Assembly (NCBI GenBank): GCA_018907035.1
Contig: JACCIC010000217.1
Span: 840,249-904,248 of the forward strand
Direction of reading: 5' to 3'
Origin: Sycobia sp. Sy_11
Lineage: Eukaryota > Arthropoda > Insecta > Hymenoptera > Epichrysomallidae
DNA length: 64,000 nt
Shown in pieces: positions 21,191-32,712 of the stretch; within the stretch, counting starts at the first letter, position 1, and each line of letters begins with the position of its first letter. Made by a program: the position numbers and the translations under genes. The notes beneath the pieces are model-generated. The model saw only the letters and a list, made by a program, of their open reading frames with translations. It searched no databases and had not been told where the DNA came from.

Positions 21191-21462
21191 GCCGTCAAGC
21201 AGAACCGATTCATCGCCAATAAACTATCTTTATTACTATATGTACATTTAATCTAATATATACAAGCACTATTCATTACATTCATATTATATATGCCCGG
21301 CTAACTTTCAGTCGCGGTATTACACACGGACTTATCCCGAGTGGGTTTTTCGACAGGGAGAAGTGATATGTGCTGCACGGGGCACAAACCCGATCAATTT
21401 GACGCGATGGCAGTCTAGGGGAACAGACGAGGGAAGAGAGAAGCGGCGTGGACACAACGGGA

Positions 21463-21618
21463 CCGGGAGGACGCTGAGCACAAATTATTCAACATATAAC
21501 ACGGTACTTGCCGTGTTGGACGTGGAAGGCAACCTCTGGACCGGGAGGACGCTGAGCACAAATTATTCAATATATAACACGGTACTTGCCCTGCTGGACG
21601 TGGAAGGCAACCTCTGGA
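21463..21618 (+). repeat. Tandem duplication of a 78-bp unit
   Basis: Units 21463-21540 and 21541-21618 differ at only three or four positions. The length is a multiple of three and both copies are open in the plus frame that starts at 21363, but no protein domain is recognisable. It is therefore best treated as a recent local duplication in repeat DNA. Confidence 0.85.
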
Positions 21619-21891
21619 AAGTGCCAGCTGGAGGAAGGCGGTGGTTACCGCGCGGCAAGGTAGCCGCAGCGGCTGCTTCAGCCGGCAGTGCTTGGCAACT
21701 TCGGTAACGCGGTGACGGCAGGCCGTCAACAGCTGGCTATCGAGCTTGCTCGCTCTGTCGACCGTTCTGATTCGGACGGATATACGACCCAGGTGCCTGG
21801 CTCGTCATCTTCTTTTCTTCTTTCGCTGATCTCTCTTCTTTTTCCCTGTCTTCTCGATATAGCCTCCAGTTGCGATTGCTTAGTATGGCGT

Positions 21892-21931
21892 GTAGCCGGA
21901 TAGTGTTCAATATAGAACACTATCCGGCTAC
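21892..21931. repeat. Perfect 17-bp inverted repeat (hairpin)
   Basis: Arms GTAGCCGGATAGTGTTC (21892-21908) and GAACACTATCCGGCTAC (21915-21931) are exact reverse complements separated by AATATA. The role is unknown; it could be a short palindromic transposon relic. Confidence 0.9.
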
Positions 21932-22765
21932 ATAGTATTATATATAGGGAAGCGGATACTGTCGTCGTTACTCACCGAGTGCCGATCCCAAGCTGCTCGG
22001 CGCGGCACGTCTAAGCGTCGCGTTGATCTCGTGTGCAATTGCTCGCGCGCTATCTCGATAGTCGAAACTATTAATTGTGGCCGTCGAAAAGGATGGTCAC
22101 AAACTCGCCTTCCCCAACCCGAATTGGGTGGTAAACCACTGAGTCATAATTGGCATTCTAAACCATAAGTGGAATAGGAGAGAGGACGAACGGTGGGAAT
22201 GTTTTAGTTCATGTTTCGCCCGTTCGCAGTTTGGTCTTACATCTATACTGTTAAAAGGAAAATAAAATGAACAAAATGAAAGGAAGATATAGCGTCGCTT
22301 TTACACGCACGGACGCACTTTATAGACTTAAACTCGGAATGCTTTATTGACATAATACTAACCTACTCGTTATCAACGATAATTACTTTTTCATTACTGA
22401 CAAGAAAGAGAAATAAAAAGGTATATTTGAATTTTACTAGTCTTATCCGATTCCTATTCTGCATTTATTGCTTATGCTGTTAACCTACGATAATAAAGAT
22501 TTCTTACAGTTTATATATTTTAACGTTCGTAGACTAACCTAAGTAAAAATGTAATTTTTGTTCAACAAGAGAAAAATGATACTTAAAAATGATTCTAACC
22601 TAACATAAGAAATGCAATTTTATGATGAAAAACAAAACTATATTTATTTTAGTGGAGTATTACATCCTATAGCCTATTATTAATTTCAATATCTTTTTAT
22701 ACTAAGTTCTGAAATCTATTCTTCTACCATCTCTTGTTCGTCTTCTTCGCTCTTAGACTGGGATC
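21932..22765. other. Interval without a recognised gene, possibly gypsy 3' region
   Basis: It lies downstream of the minus-strand gag at 22766-24521. The pol genes expected there are absent, so the element is deleted. No LTR boundary was identified. Confidence 0.4.
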
Positions 22766-24521
22766 TCAGGGTATTTCTATGATCATCTTTTGGTTTACCT
22801 CGTGTTGCCTTAGGCTCTTTATTACAGCCGATATCTGACGGGGATCTTCATGCTCGCTGCCGTTACGGTGGGATCTGTCAGTGCTTGTCGAGCGGTCCCT
22901 TTCTCTATAATGCGGGTCTTCTCGTCCGGTAGAATTGCAATAGGATCCCATATCGCATGATGTGCTAGGCGAATAACGCCGTTCTCTCGTCCTTGTATAT
23001 GTTGTACGTGGGCGATGCGCTTCTATTGCTATATCTAGGTAAATTGGAGGAACGATCGCGGTTGCGGGAAGTTGATGATTGTCTAGGTGAGGGGCTCCTA
23101 TAGGGTCTAGGTGGTTCGGGTATCCGTGGGGATTAGCTTTGTCGTTGATGACTCTGCTTTTGACTCCTACTATTTTCTCTATTATAAGACTTTGCTGCTT
23201 TTTCAAAATACCTTACTGTCATTGTCATCTGGCTCCACCACTGTCACTTGTTTTGGACCAGTTTTTGCTTTGTTGTCATCCAGCGCTAGTAGTCTCGATT
23301 TCCTGTTTTCTCGTGCAGTGGAGGGGCATGCTTCCGTGCTTACCATTCAGCTCTCAGCTGCTGGTGGATCTTTATAATGGCGTTTCAACTCCTTTTTTAG
23401 TTCGATCTGTTGCCCGATCTACTGGAGTTTGTCTATGGTATTAAAGTCATTTCTGTCAATTTTTTCAATGAATTCCGGATATAGGTTCCGGTGTATCCGG
23501 TCCAGTTGACTTTCTAAGGAGAGTGGCGGAGACATCTTATTCATAAACACCCACATACCTGTAAGGTATGATCCAATGGGTTCATTGGATTCTTGTGTCC
23601 GTTCTCTTAACTCCTCTAATCGTATCGCGTAATCTACAGGCGTGAATTGGCGCCTTAGGCTGCTTTCAGGTCATTTAGGGTGCGCCATGTTTTATATATA
23701 GGCCTTGCCCATATTCTTGCTGCTCCACTAAGTATTCTGGGAATGAGTTTTAAAATGTCTGATGCAGGTATGTCGAGGCTCTCCATGGTCTCCTCTAACG
23801 TTTCGACAAACTCTTCCACATCCTCTTGTTGAGTTACTGAGAACTTTCCATTATCACAAAAACTGTCCTGCTCTCGTCTCTTGCAAGCATTGTCAAGAGA
23901 TCTGTTGCACGGATCTATTTGTGTTCGTGCAATGGTCGGTTGCTGTGCGGTGTGAGGTGGTACCGTTAGCAACGTCTGTTGCATATTGGCGTTAGCCATG
24001 ACCGCATAATGCTGTTTCATTTCTGCTGAAAAATATTCCATGGCAGGTAAATGGACATTACCTCCCATATCCGTGCTATGCATGGGAGAGGTGGGCCATT
24101 GCCCGATTGGGTAACCAAATCGGGTAACCAAATTGTGGTAACCCGTGGGCATAGCTGTGGTCGTATTACCCGGTGCATCCTATGTAGTTGGGCTTTTCTC
24201 AACCTTTACGTTGTTATTCTTATGCGTTATCGGTTCGAGGCATGTCGAACTGAGTACTTCCGATATTTCACTAATATCCGGGTGTTGTTTCATGACGGTT
24301 TCATCGATTTCTTCATCCCATTTGTCAGCGTCAGTACCAAAGAGACGTCGTAGTTCTGACCTCATCAGTCGTTTCCGCAACGCGTCAGCTCTGCCCTCAG
24401 TGGGTAGGTTCAACTGTGCTGCTTCCTTAAGCAGTGTTTCTTGATCCATCTTCGTAAAAAGACTACGGAGTCATTTCTCTTCAATTTCGACGGTTGAGCC
24501 TGATGCGCGAGGGTTCGCCAT
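22766..24521 (-). pseudogene. Ty3/gypsy-like gag pseudogene (minus strand)
   Basis: The ATG at 24521 starts MANPRASGSTVEIEEK, then a stop. The frame resumes from 24449 with an SAP-like N-terminal segment (LLKEAAQLNLPTEGRADALR). After another in-frame stop at 24180-24182 it continues at 24152-23655 with a capsid-like region (QEDVEEFVETLEETMESL, ARIWARPIY). A shifted frame follows, with RLEELRERTQESNEPIGSYL and the LDRIHRNLYPEFIEKI motif (about 23640-23480), which is characteristic of insect gypsy Gag. The C terminus (23206-22766) is Arg/Ser-rich. At least four disruptions are present. Confidence 0.75.
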
Positions 24522-24529
24522 GGTTTTTC

Positions 24530-24645
24530 TGGAATTCCGACCGGTAATGTTATTTTCGCGTAAGCGTAGTGTTAGCGATTTGGATAATTCCGGGATCTGC
24601 GTTTATTTATGAAGATTCCTGCCCTATTCGAGTAGTATTTATTCT

Positions 24646-24676
<31 letters not shown>

Positions 24677-25609
24677 TTGATAATCACTTAATGATTATTT
24701 AATATGTTATATATTGTTTCATATATATCATATAATTATAATAATATCATTTGTGTTATTAAGTATAGTGACTAAAATCTTTAAAATTATTATTTAACTT
24801 TTGTAGAGATTATCTATTAACATCTAGCTCCTAAAGGTCAATATAGTTATGATATCTTATATTTATTACTATTTATTTATATACATTTTTTTTTGGTTAA
24901 AATATTTTTATAATTATAGTTAATGTGTGTTATTTAAAATGAAAATAATTTTGTAAATTGTTATATCAATTATTTATACTTGTTTATGTTTATGAATTCA
25001 ATACTTTTTATTATAACTCTCTATAGATTTTTTTTGTCAATTATTATAATTACTGTTAATAATTGTTTGAGGTAGGTCTATGAAGTATTTACTCAACCTT
25101 CGCTTCTATAGTTGAATTTCATGCCGAAACTGTTATAATTGGATATGTGTTGTATGCACCAGGCAGCAATGTTGTTATGTTATCAGCAACAGTTGTTATT
25201 AATTTAATGTTAATGTTTTAGTGTATGTTTTATTCTTAATTATTTTGTTTTAAATTATTTTATTATTATTGATTTATAAGTGTATATTATTAATATCTTA
25301 TTACATTTTTATTAATTTTATCATATAATTAATAGTTGTCTAATTGTTAAAATCTCTCATTCTATCGATTAATTATTTTACTGGTAGTTATTATAGTTAA
25401 TTTAATTTAAATGGTATGATTATTGATTTAATTTTACTTATGAATTAATTTGTGATTGTTATATTATTTATTCTAATATTGAATTGTTAATAATTTTATT
25501 ATTGTTAGTTAATTCATTACTGATTGTATTTTATACTGTAACATGTATAGGTTACCTTACCCTATACATGTTAATTACTACAACAAATGGGAAATAAGGA
25601 GTGAAAAAG

Positions 25610-25662
<53 letters not shown>

Positions 25663-25776
25663 AGAAGAGTAAATTCTAAATTTATTATAGCTAATCTATA
25701 GTTAATAGATAGTTTATACATAATAAACTATTATTATATATAATAACAGAGATAATTTTAGAATTGATTAGAAATT
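24530..25776. other. AT-rich interval that probably includes a gypsy 5' LTR
   Basis: No coding sequence is visible. It contains a TA repeat (24649-24676), arms TAACATGTATAGG/CCTATACATGTTA (25539-25551 and 25561-25573) and a GA repeat (25612-25660). It ends immediately before a primer-binding-site-like sequence, so the last few hundred bases are likely the 5' LTR of the gypsy element on the plus strand. The LTR start is not resolved. Confidence 0.45.
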
Positions 25777-25790
25777 GGTGGCGCAGTTGA
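25777..25790 (+). other. Candidate primer-binding site of a gypsy element
   Basis: GGTGGCGCAGTTGA directly after an AATT end resembles the tRNA-Ser-type primer-binding site (GGCGCAGT...) used by several insect gypsy elements whose LTRs end in AATT. It lies upstream of the plus-strand gag at 28320-29700. This is a motif call only. Confidence 0.4.
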
Positions 25791-26302
25791 AAAAAATCAA
25801 ATAGAGGTATTAATAAATACCAGATAAATAAAAGTACAAGATTTCTATTGTTTTTCCCAGTGGAAGTAAATTTTCGTAGAAGTTTCTACGAAATAATTAA
25901 AACAATTAGTGAACCGGCCGATGATTAATACGTTCATTAGTACGGACGGAATCGAGGATTGCAGGGATTGACCATCCTTGGGTTGTGATTTTCCAGCGTC
26001 GTACAATAAGGTTGGTGAATTTTTCTTTGGTATTTATATCTTCGGGTTCCACTAAATCATAGTTTTTCTTTGCCGATTTCATTTATTATCACTATTAGAA
26101 AATCTTAGAAATCTCAATTCAGTATTATAAAGTATGAGAGAGACAGAGAGATACTGACATAGAATAGAAATTATAAAAGTAACAAGCGCGTACACAGCTT
26201 TCTGTAGTAGTTCCTTGTGTTCTTCGTAAGGTGGCGCCCTTGTTGTTTTGTCTCTCTGCTATACTTATAAATTTTTCTCTCTCACACCCTGTGTGAACGA
26301 AG

Positions 26303-28102
26303 TCGTGCGTTGACATATCGCGGGTGCATATTAGGTATGAGTAGTATAGTATTTATTATAATTTTATATAATTTTGTAACGTTCCTATCCCCCTCGGGAT
26401 AGCCTACGCGGTATCTTCCCAGGGTAGTTTTGAGAGGGCAGGAAGTTTTTCAGGATTGGACGGCGGTTTCAGGAAAATAATATTACACGAACACAGTATA
26501 TAATTTTTTATAACAAAAAATATAAATTTATTTACGAAAAAATAAATCAGCTCCTCTATCTACAGGATTCTGAAACAAATCAATATAAACACAAAAAATA
26601 ATTAATAAAGGTAAACTATAGCTAGATCTATATATTTATTTGTATAAATTTTGCGCTATTTTCCGCAATGCCTCTAATATTCGGCGCTAGTTTCCGCACG
26701 AATACCCGGTGTTATTTTCCACGCGGGGATTTAATGAACCGAGACAGGTTGATTTGAAATGGAATAAAAATAAGGAAAAAACTTAACTCCGCTGGTCTTT
26801 TGAGGAGCGCCTCGCAACCAGGATCAAGAGTTAAGGGGAGAATTTCTGTTCCGGATAAGTAAACTGCTGGTCTTTTGAGGAGCGCCTCGCAACCAGGATC
26901 ACGTTTACTTAAGGATAGGTAAAGTTATTAGCCGTCTGTCTTTTGAGGAGCGCCTCGCAACAGAGATCAAGTTAATAATTTCGGAAAGGAAAAAAGTCAG
27001 GATTAAATCGAGCTCTGGAAAAGGTTTTAGCTCCGGGAGGAGTTCGTGTGAAACAACTTCGGGACAGTTGGTTCACCGGGCGAACTGCCGATTTTGCCTT
27101 TTGCGGACCCTTTTATAGTAAAATAATCGGATAATTCCGTCGCCGCTCGTTTAATTTCGGACGAGGCGCCGAATTATAATAATTATATTAATAATAACAA
27201 TAATTATAATAATAACAATAATAATTAATAATAATTATAATATTCAATAATAATTATAACAATTATTATTTTGTATTTCGTTATTATTAGCAGCCTGTGT
27301 ACTGCGCACAATAATAATACACATATACACAAGTTTAAATATTTATATACATATATTTATACATTATGTGTACATTAAATCATTTGTTTTAGTTAATTTA
27401 ATTAAATACAGCGGGTGCATTCGTTTTCGGACACCCGTTGTATATGCTGGTATTCGCGCGTTCGCTACATTCGTTGCGGCTCAGGCTGCTCAGTGAGAGC
27501 GTGTAATAGTGTGCGTGCGGCATGTATTAGAGGGGATAGCGGCCGCCGGTCTAATACATTGAACGCGCGTTCTCTTGCCGCGCGCAGTGTATCCCCTCTA
27601 CGGCATACGCTGTACTTAACTTAGTGGTAGAGAGAGAGACTAGATATCGCGTTCTCTCTCTACTTGTTCGAGTTTCGGCAGTTGCGACGACTACCTTCTT
27701 CAGTAGTCGTCGCGACCTTTGCCCGGTTTTCGGTGTTTATTTGGTATATACGCGAGTCTTAATTTAATAATTATAGAAATAATATGTTTAATATATTATT
27801 TCTAATAATATTCGATATTCTTTCTTGTGAAGTTTATACATCTAATTCCGTGTATGTATTGTAAAATACATCCACCAAATTAGATGTAATACTATCTTAA
27901 ATTTTAACGTGTAAAATGAGTCCTTTGTTCGAAGTAAATTTGCGCGGCCATGTTTTTGGCCGTCGCAATTTAATAAATCTAAAATTTCTTTTCTTATTTA
28001 ACTAAATATATTTTCTTTTTATTTTTATGAGTATTAGAAAACAAAAATATTTCCCCCCTGTACCTGATAATTAACCCATTCTTTCCTGGATTATTAATAA
28101 TC

Positions 28103-28160
<58 letters not shown>
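26303..28160 (+). repeat. Gypsy leader repeat copy 1, split by a solo LTR (partner 29715-29942)
   Basis: The outer parts, 26303-26374 and 27968-28160, are together collinear with 29715-29942. Shared blocks are CATATCGCGGGTGCATATTAGG, AATCTAAAATTTCTTTTCTTA and TATTTCCCCCCTGTACCTGAT. The 1593-bp solo LTR fills the gap. A TA repeat (28108-28162) ends the copy. Confidence 0.85.
26375..27967 (+). mobile_element. Solo LTR, 1593 bp, with 4-bp target-site duplication
   Basis: The insert starts TGTAACGTTCCTATCCCC and ends GGCCGTCGCA, with TG...CA termini. It is flanked by ATTT on both sides (26371-26374 and 27968-27971). The empty site is preserved in the second leader copy at 29715-29942, which proves the boundaries. 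Internally it has three copies of a 35-40 bp unit containing GTCTTTTGAGGAGCGCCTCG (about 26795, 26872 and 26937). A hairpin GCGACGACTAC/GTAGTCGTCGC lies near 27685-27712, and there are AT-rich AATAAT runs. No internal gag or pol is present. Confidence 0.85.
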
Positions 28161-28161
<1 letters not shown>

Positions 28162-28319
28162 TATTTAAATTAACTCATTTTAATATAAACATATTTTGAG
28201 TTATCCTCCAGATTTGTCACTGTAAGTAGGTTCTCGCTTTTTTACAACCTGATCAAAAGATCGATCCCTCCCTCCGCTGAAACACCGTCGACTCCGGTCG
28301 ACCAGTGGTGTTTATATCT

Positions 28320-29700
28320 AGCGGGAGGTGAAGTTGACAATTACTTCCATCAGCTGTCTCTGCAAAGCGATGGTACTATTTTTCACCGGCTTCGCAGAAT
28401 AAACCAATGGCTGAAGGGAGGATATGATCAGGAAGACTATGTCGAAGAAAAAGAAGAAGATCCGGGTCGTGTTTTTCTGAAACACGAGTCAGCCAGGAAA
28501 TCTTTCATCGAAAGGATTATAGCTCAGGATGATCCCACCTGGCTAGACTCTACAGCCGATGGAGAAGAGAGGCATCCGTTGCAGTCATTGGAACACGATG
28601 AAAAGGTCCAACGGAATCTTGAAGCTTCTCGATTACGCCTGAGGATGGGTCTGATCATCTAGCCTGCTGTGGATGAGCAGACGACTGCAGGAGGTCTACT
28701 CCTCCCACAAGAACAGTTGGGACAGACGATCCCACCTTCGTCGTCAAGCCCAATCGCTAATTCCCCATCTGGCAGTCTACCTCCATGCACAATGGTAGAT
28801 ATTGTATGGTTTATGGCAGTACAAGACCTCTGAACAAAGAGGTTAGAAGAAGCAATTGCTGCCTTAACCAGTCAATTATCTGCTCTGTCACAGGTTCGTT
28901 CCGCACCGGTCAGCAGTACACGACTGGCCGACGATCCTTTACGGAAGAAGGTAAAAGTACAACACAAATTTGTGTGGCAAGCATCCACCGTGCAGGAAAA
29001 ATCATCAGTCTCCCTGCAACCTCCAGCCAGTGGTGTTTCAACGCCACGTTCAAGTCCTCGAGTCCATGAATGTGGCTGGAAGGGAGGGGGGGTCCTCGAA
29101 GCCATCAGAAACTTCGAGGATTACGCTGTCTGGAGGATTGGCCAGTGATAAGTTAGAAGTCATTGGGGGATCCAAGAGGGATATAGGTATAGTGGTCCGT
29201 AAATGGGATATTCATTACAAGGGTTCCTATCAGGACCTAGAATTATTCCTCAAGCAGATTGAGGAGCACCAAAGAAGTTCACAGATATCTGATGAAGAAT
29301 TAACTCAGGTGGTTCCCGAAATATTCAAGGGGAAGGCAGAGTTATGGCTCGATACTTTAAAAAAAGAGGCATAACTACCTGGAGTGAAGTCCATACCGCC
29401 GAAAAACAATGGTATTGAGCCGGTCCAGAATATCGAGGAAAATGGGTTAGCGAGGCTGAACATCGAACTCAAGGAGCCAACGAATCTTCGAGTGATTATA
29501 TCGCTTGTCTCCTCTCGATATTTGATCGGTTAAATCCACCTCTCTCCGAGACAGAGCAATAGGATAGACTGCTGCGCAATGCACGCCCCGAAATCCAGCG
29601 AAGGATACCAAGGAGGTCCATTAACAATGTCCAAGAATTCCTAAATTTGGCCAGAGAAGCCGAATTTGCATTGGAGTGTGAAAAATGCTACCACACTCAT
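28320..29700 (+). pseudogene. Ty3/gypsy gag pseudogene (plus strand)
   Basis: Early parts (28320-28660) encode LHRLRRINQW-like and acidic segments. The best block is 29200-29370, with WDIHYKGSYQDLELFLKQIE and EIFKGKAELWLDTLKK, the usual capsid pattern FxGxxxxxxxFLxxI and GxAxxWxxT. After a frameshift at about 29370 it continues with TWSEV, SDYIACLLSIFDRLNPPLSE, LLRNARPEIQRR and NVQEFLNLAREAE to about 29690. Stops at 28661, near 28832 and at 29372 show it is dead. No pol follows; a second leader copy begins at 29715. Confidence 0.75.
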
Positions 29701-29714
29701 TCTTCGCCCGATCC

Positions 29715-29942
29715 TGCGTTAACATATCGCGGGTGCATATTAGGTAGGGGTAGTATATTATTTATTATAATTTGATATAATTTAGTAAGTCTAAAATTTC
29801 TTTTGTTATTTAAGTAAATAGATTTTCTTTTTATTTTTATTAGTAATAGAAAATATAAAAATATTTCCCCCCTCTACCTGATAATTAAACCGTCCCTTCC
29901 TGGATTACTAATAACCTATTAATATATATATTATTATTTAAA
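29715..29942 (+). repeat. Gypsy leader repeat copy 2 (uninterrupted)
   Basis: It matches the two halves of 26303-28160 without the LTR insertion. It therefore serves as the empty-site reference for the solo LTR. It abuts the broken gag, suggesting a rearrangement or recombination within the gypsy element. Confidence 0.85.
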
Positions 29943-30014
29943 TAAATTCCAGGGTAAAAAGATAGGTCTGAAGAAGAAATATTTTATTTGGACCGTATTA
30001 ATTTATTAGTATTA

Positions 30015-30053
30015 ATTTATTTGGACCGTAGAGAATCTACGGTCCAAATAAAT
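30015..30053. repeat. Perfect 17-bp inverted repeat (hairpin)
   Basis: Arms ATTTATTTGGACCGTAG (30015-30031) and CTACGGTCCAAATAAAT (30037-30053) are exact reverse complements around AGAAT. A partial third copy, TTATTTGGACCGTATTAA, lies just upstream at about 29980-30000. Confidence 0.9.
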
Positions 30054-32605
30054 TGTTTTAAACAATTTAATCCATTCGGGGTTCTTCACACCTCTGTTAA
30101 CGGGTACTTCTACCGGGTGGTTCTTAATTAAGTACTCCGTTACAATATATAGTAATTATCTATTTATTTTTATCCTAGTAAATGTATTGTAGCTGCTTTT
30201 ATTTAAGAAGAAAGAAGAAAAAAAAATTATTGAAATTGTGAATATTTTTTTTGCAATTGAATAAAAAAAAGATTTTTAGTCAATTAAAATATTAAATATT
30301 AATTAATTAATTAAGTTTGTTAATTATTTATATTTAGCAGTGACAGCCTAAAAGAAAAAATTAATAAAATAAGTATCGAATACTGTTGCTTGATTTTTTT
30401 TTCAATACCAGTACTTTAATGGTTTGAATATTATGAATATTATTATTTAATGGTATAATTATTTATTAGTTATTGTTTAATTATTTATTTGTTGTGCTAA
30501 TACTATTAAACCTCAATGTTGCTTCCTGGTGAACATAATAGTTTGCCAATAAGTCATTTGCTAAATCACAAGTTTGTATAATCACATTTATTCCCCTGTT
30601 GTGTGTTAAAGCTATTTTTGTTTATTTAAATATGTTTAATTGTCAATATTGTCTGCGTTGTTTTATTGTGAATATCTTCTTGATATTATCTGATATTATT
30701 ATTCTATGTTTAGCATAAGAAGTTATGTTACTTTAATACTGACTGAATGTCGACCTTTTAAATTTTTGACCAATTATTTTAAGAAAATTTCTTGATTCCT
30801 ATAAAATCCGTTTGGATTTTATTTTTCCTGATTGTGCCTGATTTATGCAACTGCTAAAAAGTTTCGGATTGGAAAAAATCTGTCTCCTTCTGTCGCTTTT
30901 CCTATTTTTAATTTTTCCTACATTCAATACATGTACATTTGCCTATACTCCTGTATAGGTTAGGATGCTTCTTGTTGGTATATAAACATCTGCGTAAAAC
31001 TTTATGCTTAGCAAGATATGTAGCTACCTGCTATTTGCTCATCCACTTATTCGCACTGAGTATGTCAATTATCTGTTTAACCTGTGGAGTACGTATAACA
31101 GATATGTGCTTATCAAGGCAAATTTATTACATCAAGATTTTCTACAAGAAAAAATTTTGTAATGAATTCTCCTGGATTAAATTTTTGTGCTGTTGTTAAG
31201 TATATTCGTACTTGGATATATTTTGAAAAATACAGAAGTTTCAGTATCCTGATCTTTTTTAGCTTATGATAATTATATTGCAAACCATGTGTAGCTATAT
31301 ACATCTGAGGTGGTGCCGATAGGTATTATCTTTTGACATTAGAGATCTTTCACTGTTTTTGTAGGGTATTTTATAGACAGGCGAGTGATGTAGGCGACCA
31401 AGAAGGGGAACTCTAATACACATTTCAAGTTAATAAAGAAGAGAAAGAAAAGTAGATGCGATAGGTAAGGATATGTATGCATACATACAAGTACATATAG
31501 CATACCGGTAGGGAGAAATTTACACATAGTCAGAAAAGGGTAAAAAGTAGAATTGGTTCCAAGATTTTACAGAAATAATATTATTTAAGTTATGAGAATA
31601 GATAAGTATATATTTAGTATTATTTCTTATGTGTTTCAAATGCGATGCATATGTAAGAGGGATAAGAAAGAATATATAACAAAAAAAAGGTATACATTTT
31701 CCATATAAAATAAGAAAAAATATTCTAAAATATTGTGTCATAATTGAAGTATATTAAATTATTTGCATTATTGTTTTTACATTATTCAGGTTTTGTTAAG
31801 GAAAACACATTTCTATTGAACAGACTTTATTGTTTATAAATACATTAGCCAGTTTATCTTGTCTTTCTCAGGAAACGAATTGGTTTTGTTTTTAATTAAT
31901 ATAGATTACACTTGTTCGGTGATTTTAGACCAAGCATGTTTATAGACAAGCATGTGTGTTTTTCACCAAATAATATATAAATTCACTATGTGCAAGTTTT
32001 AGATATATGTTTCATAATAATATTCAGAATGATTTCTAAAAGTATATCATGGGATTATTTACATGCTTGTGCTCAGGCAATTTTGAGGGGAATTGCTTTC
32101 GAACGGGGTGGTGACTGTTGTTGTGTATACCTTATATGGTATAAAAAGTTGCTAATTTACCTTGCTATTGTTATGTAGATGTGTAACTATTGGGGGACAC
32201 GGTATTGAGAAAAAGAAAGTGTGATTTTACATGTAATTCAGAGAAACTTTGATTGTTTATTTGTAAACTATTGAATTATGATGATGAGAGGCTATTAAAA
32301 TTATTCACAAGTGCTGAAGGCATTACAAGTATTGAAATGTTTATAAGGAGGAAAGAAAAAATAAAAGAATTGTCTATACTCTTTTCCTACTATATTTTTG
32401 ATATTAATGTGTACTAATTATTACTATTTATGAAAATAAATGTAAGCGGTAGCGAGTAAAGGAGAAAAAAAATTTGAAAGGGAAACATAATATGCTTTGC
32501 ACTAATCTTCTATTTTTCTCTTCAGCTGTCCAGTAGCATGAGTTTTTTTGTGTTCCCAAATGCATCTTGTCGGGCCCTAAGCTGTTGGGCGCCACTTATA
32601 ACTTC
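30054..32605. other. AT-rich interval, no recognised gene
   Basis: Several short open frames (for example 30939-31199 and 31520-31741) have the composition of random AT-rich DNA and show no domain. Nothing in this stretch could be assigned. Confidence 0.5.
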
Positions 32606-32712
32606 TTTTTGAAGGTTATACTTACCTCGTGACGGCACCGACATAGTGCGTTGGCGAACACCGCAGCGGGAGTGGATAATGCATAGGGGCAGAGGGGAGG
32701 GATAGTCCAGGC
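32606..32712 (+). repeat. Dispersed repeat, copy 2 (partner at 21084-21190)
   Basis: Direct-orientation match to 21084-21190, with TTACCTCGTGACGGCACC, ATAGTGCGTTGGCGAACACC and GGAGTGGATAATGC. The two copies differ by substitutions and small indels. Confidence 0.7.
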
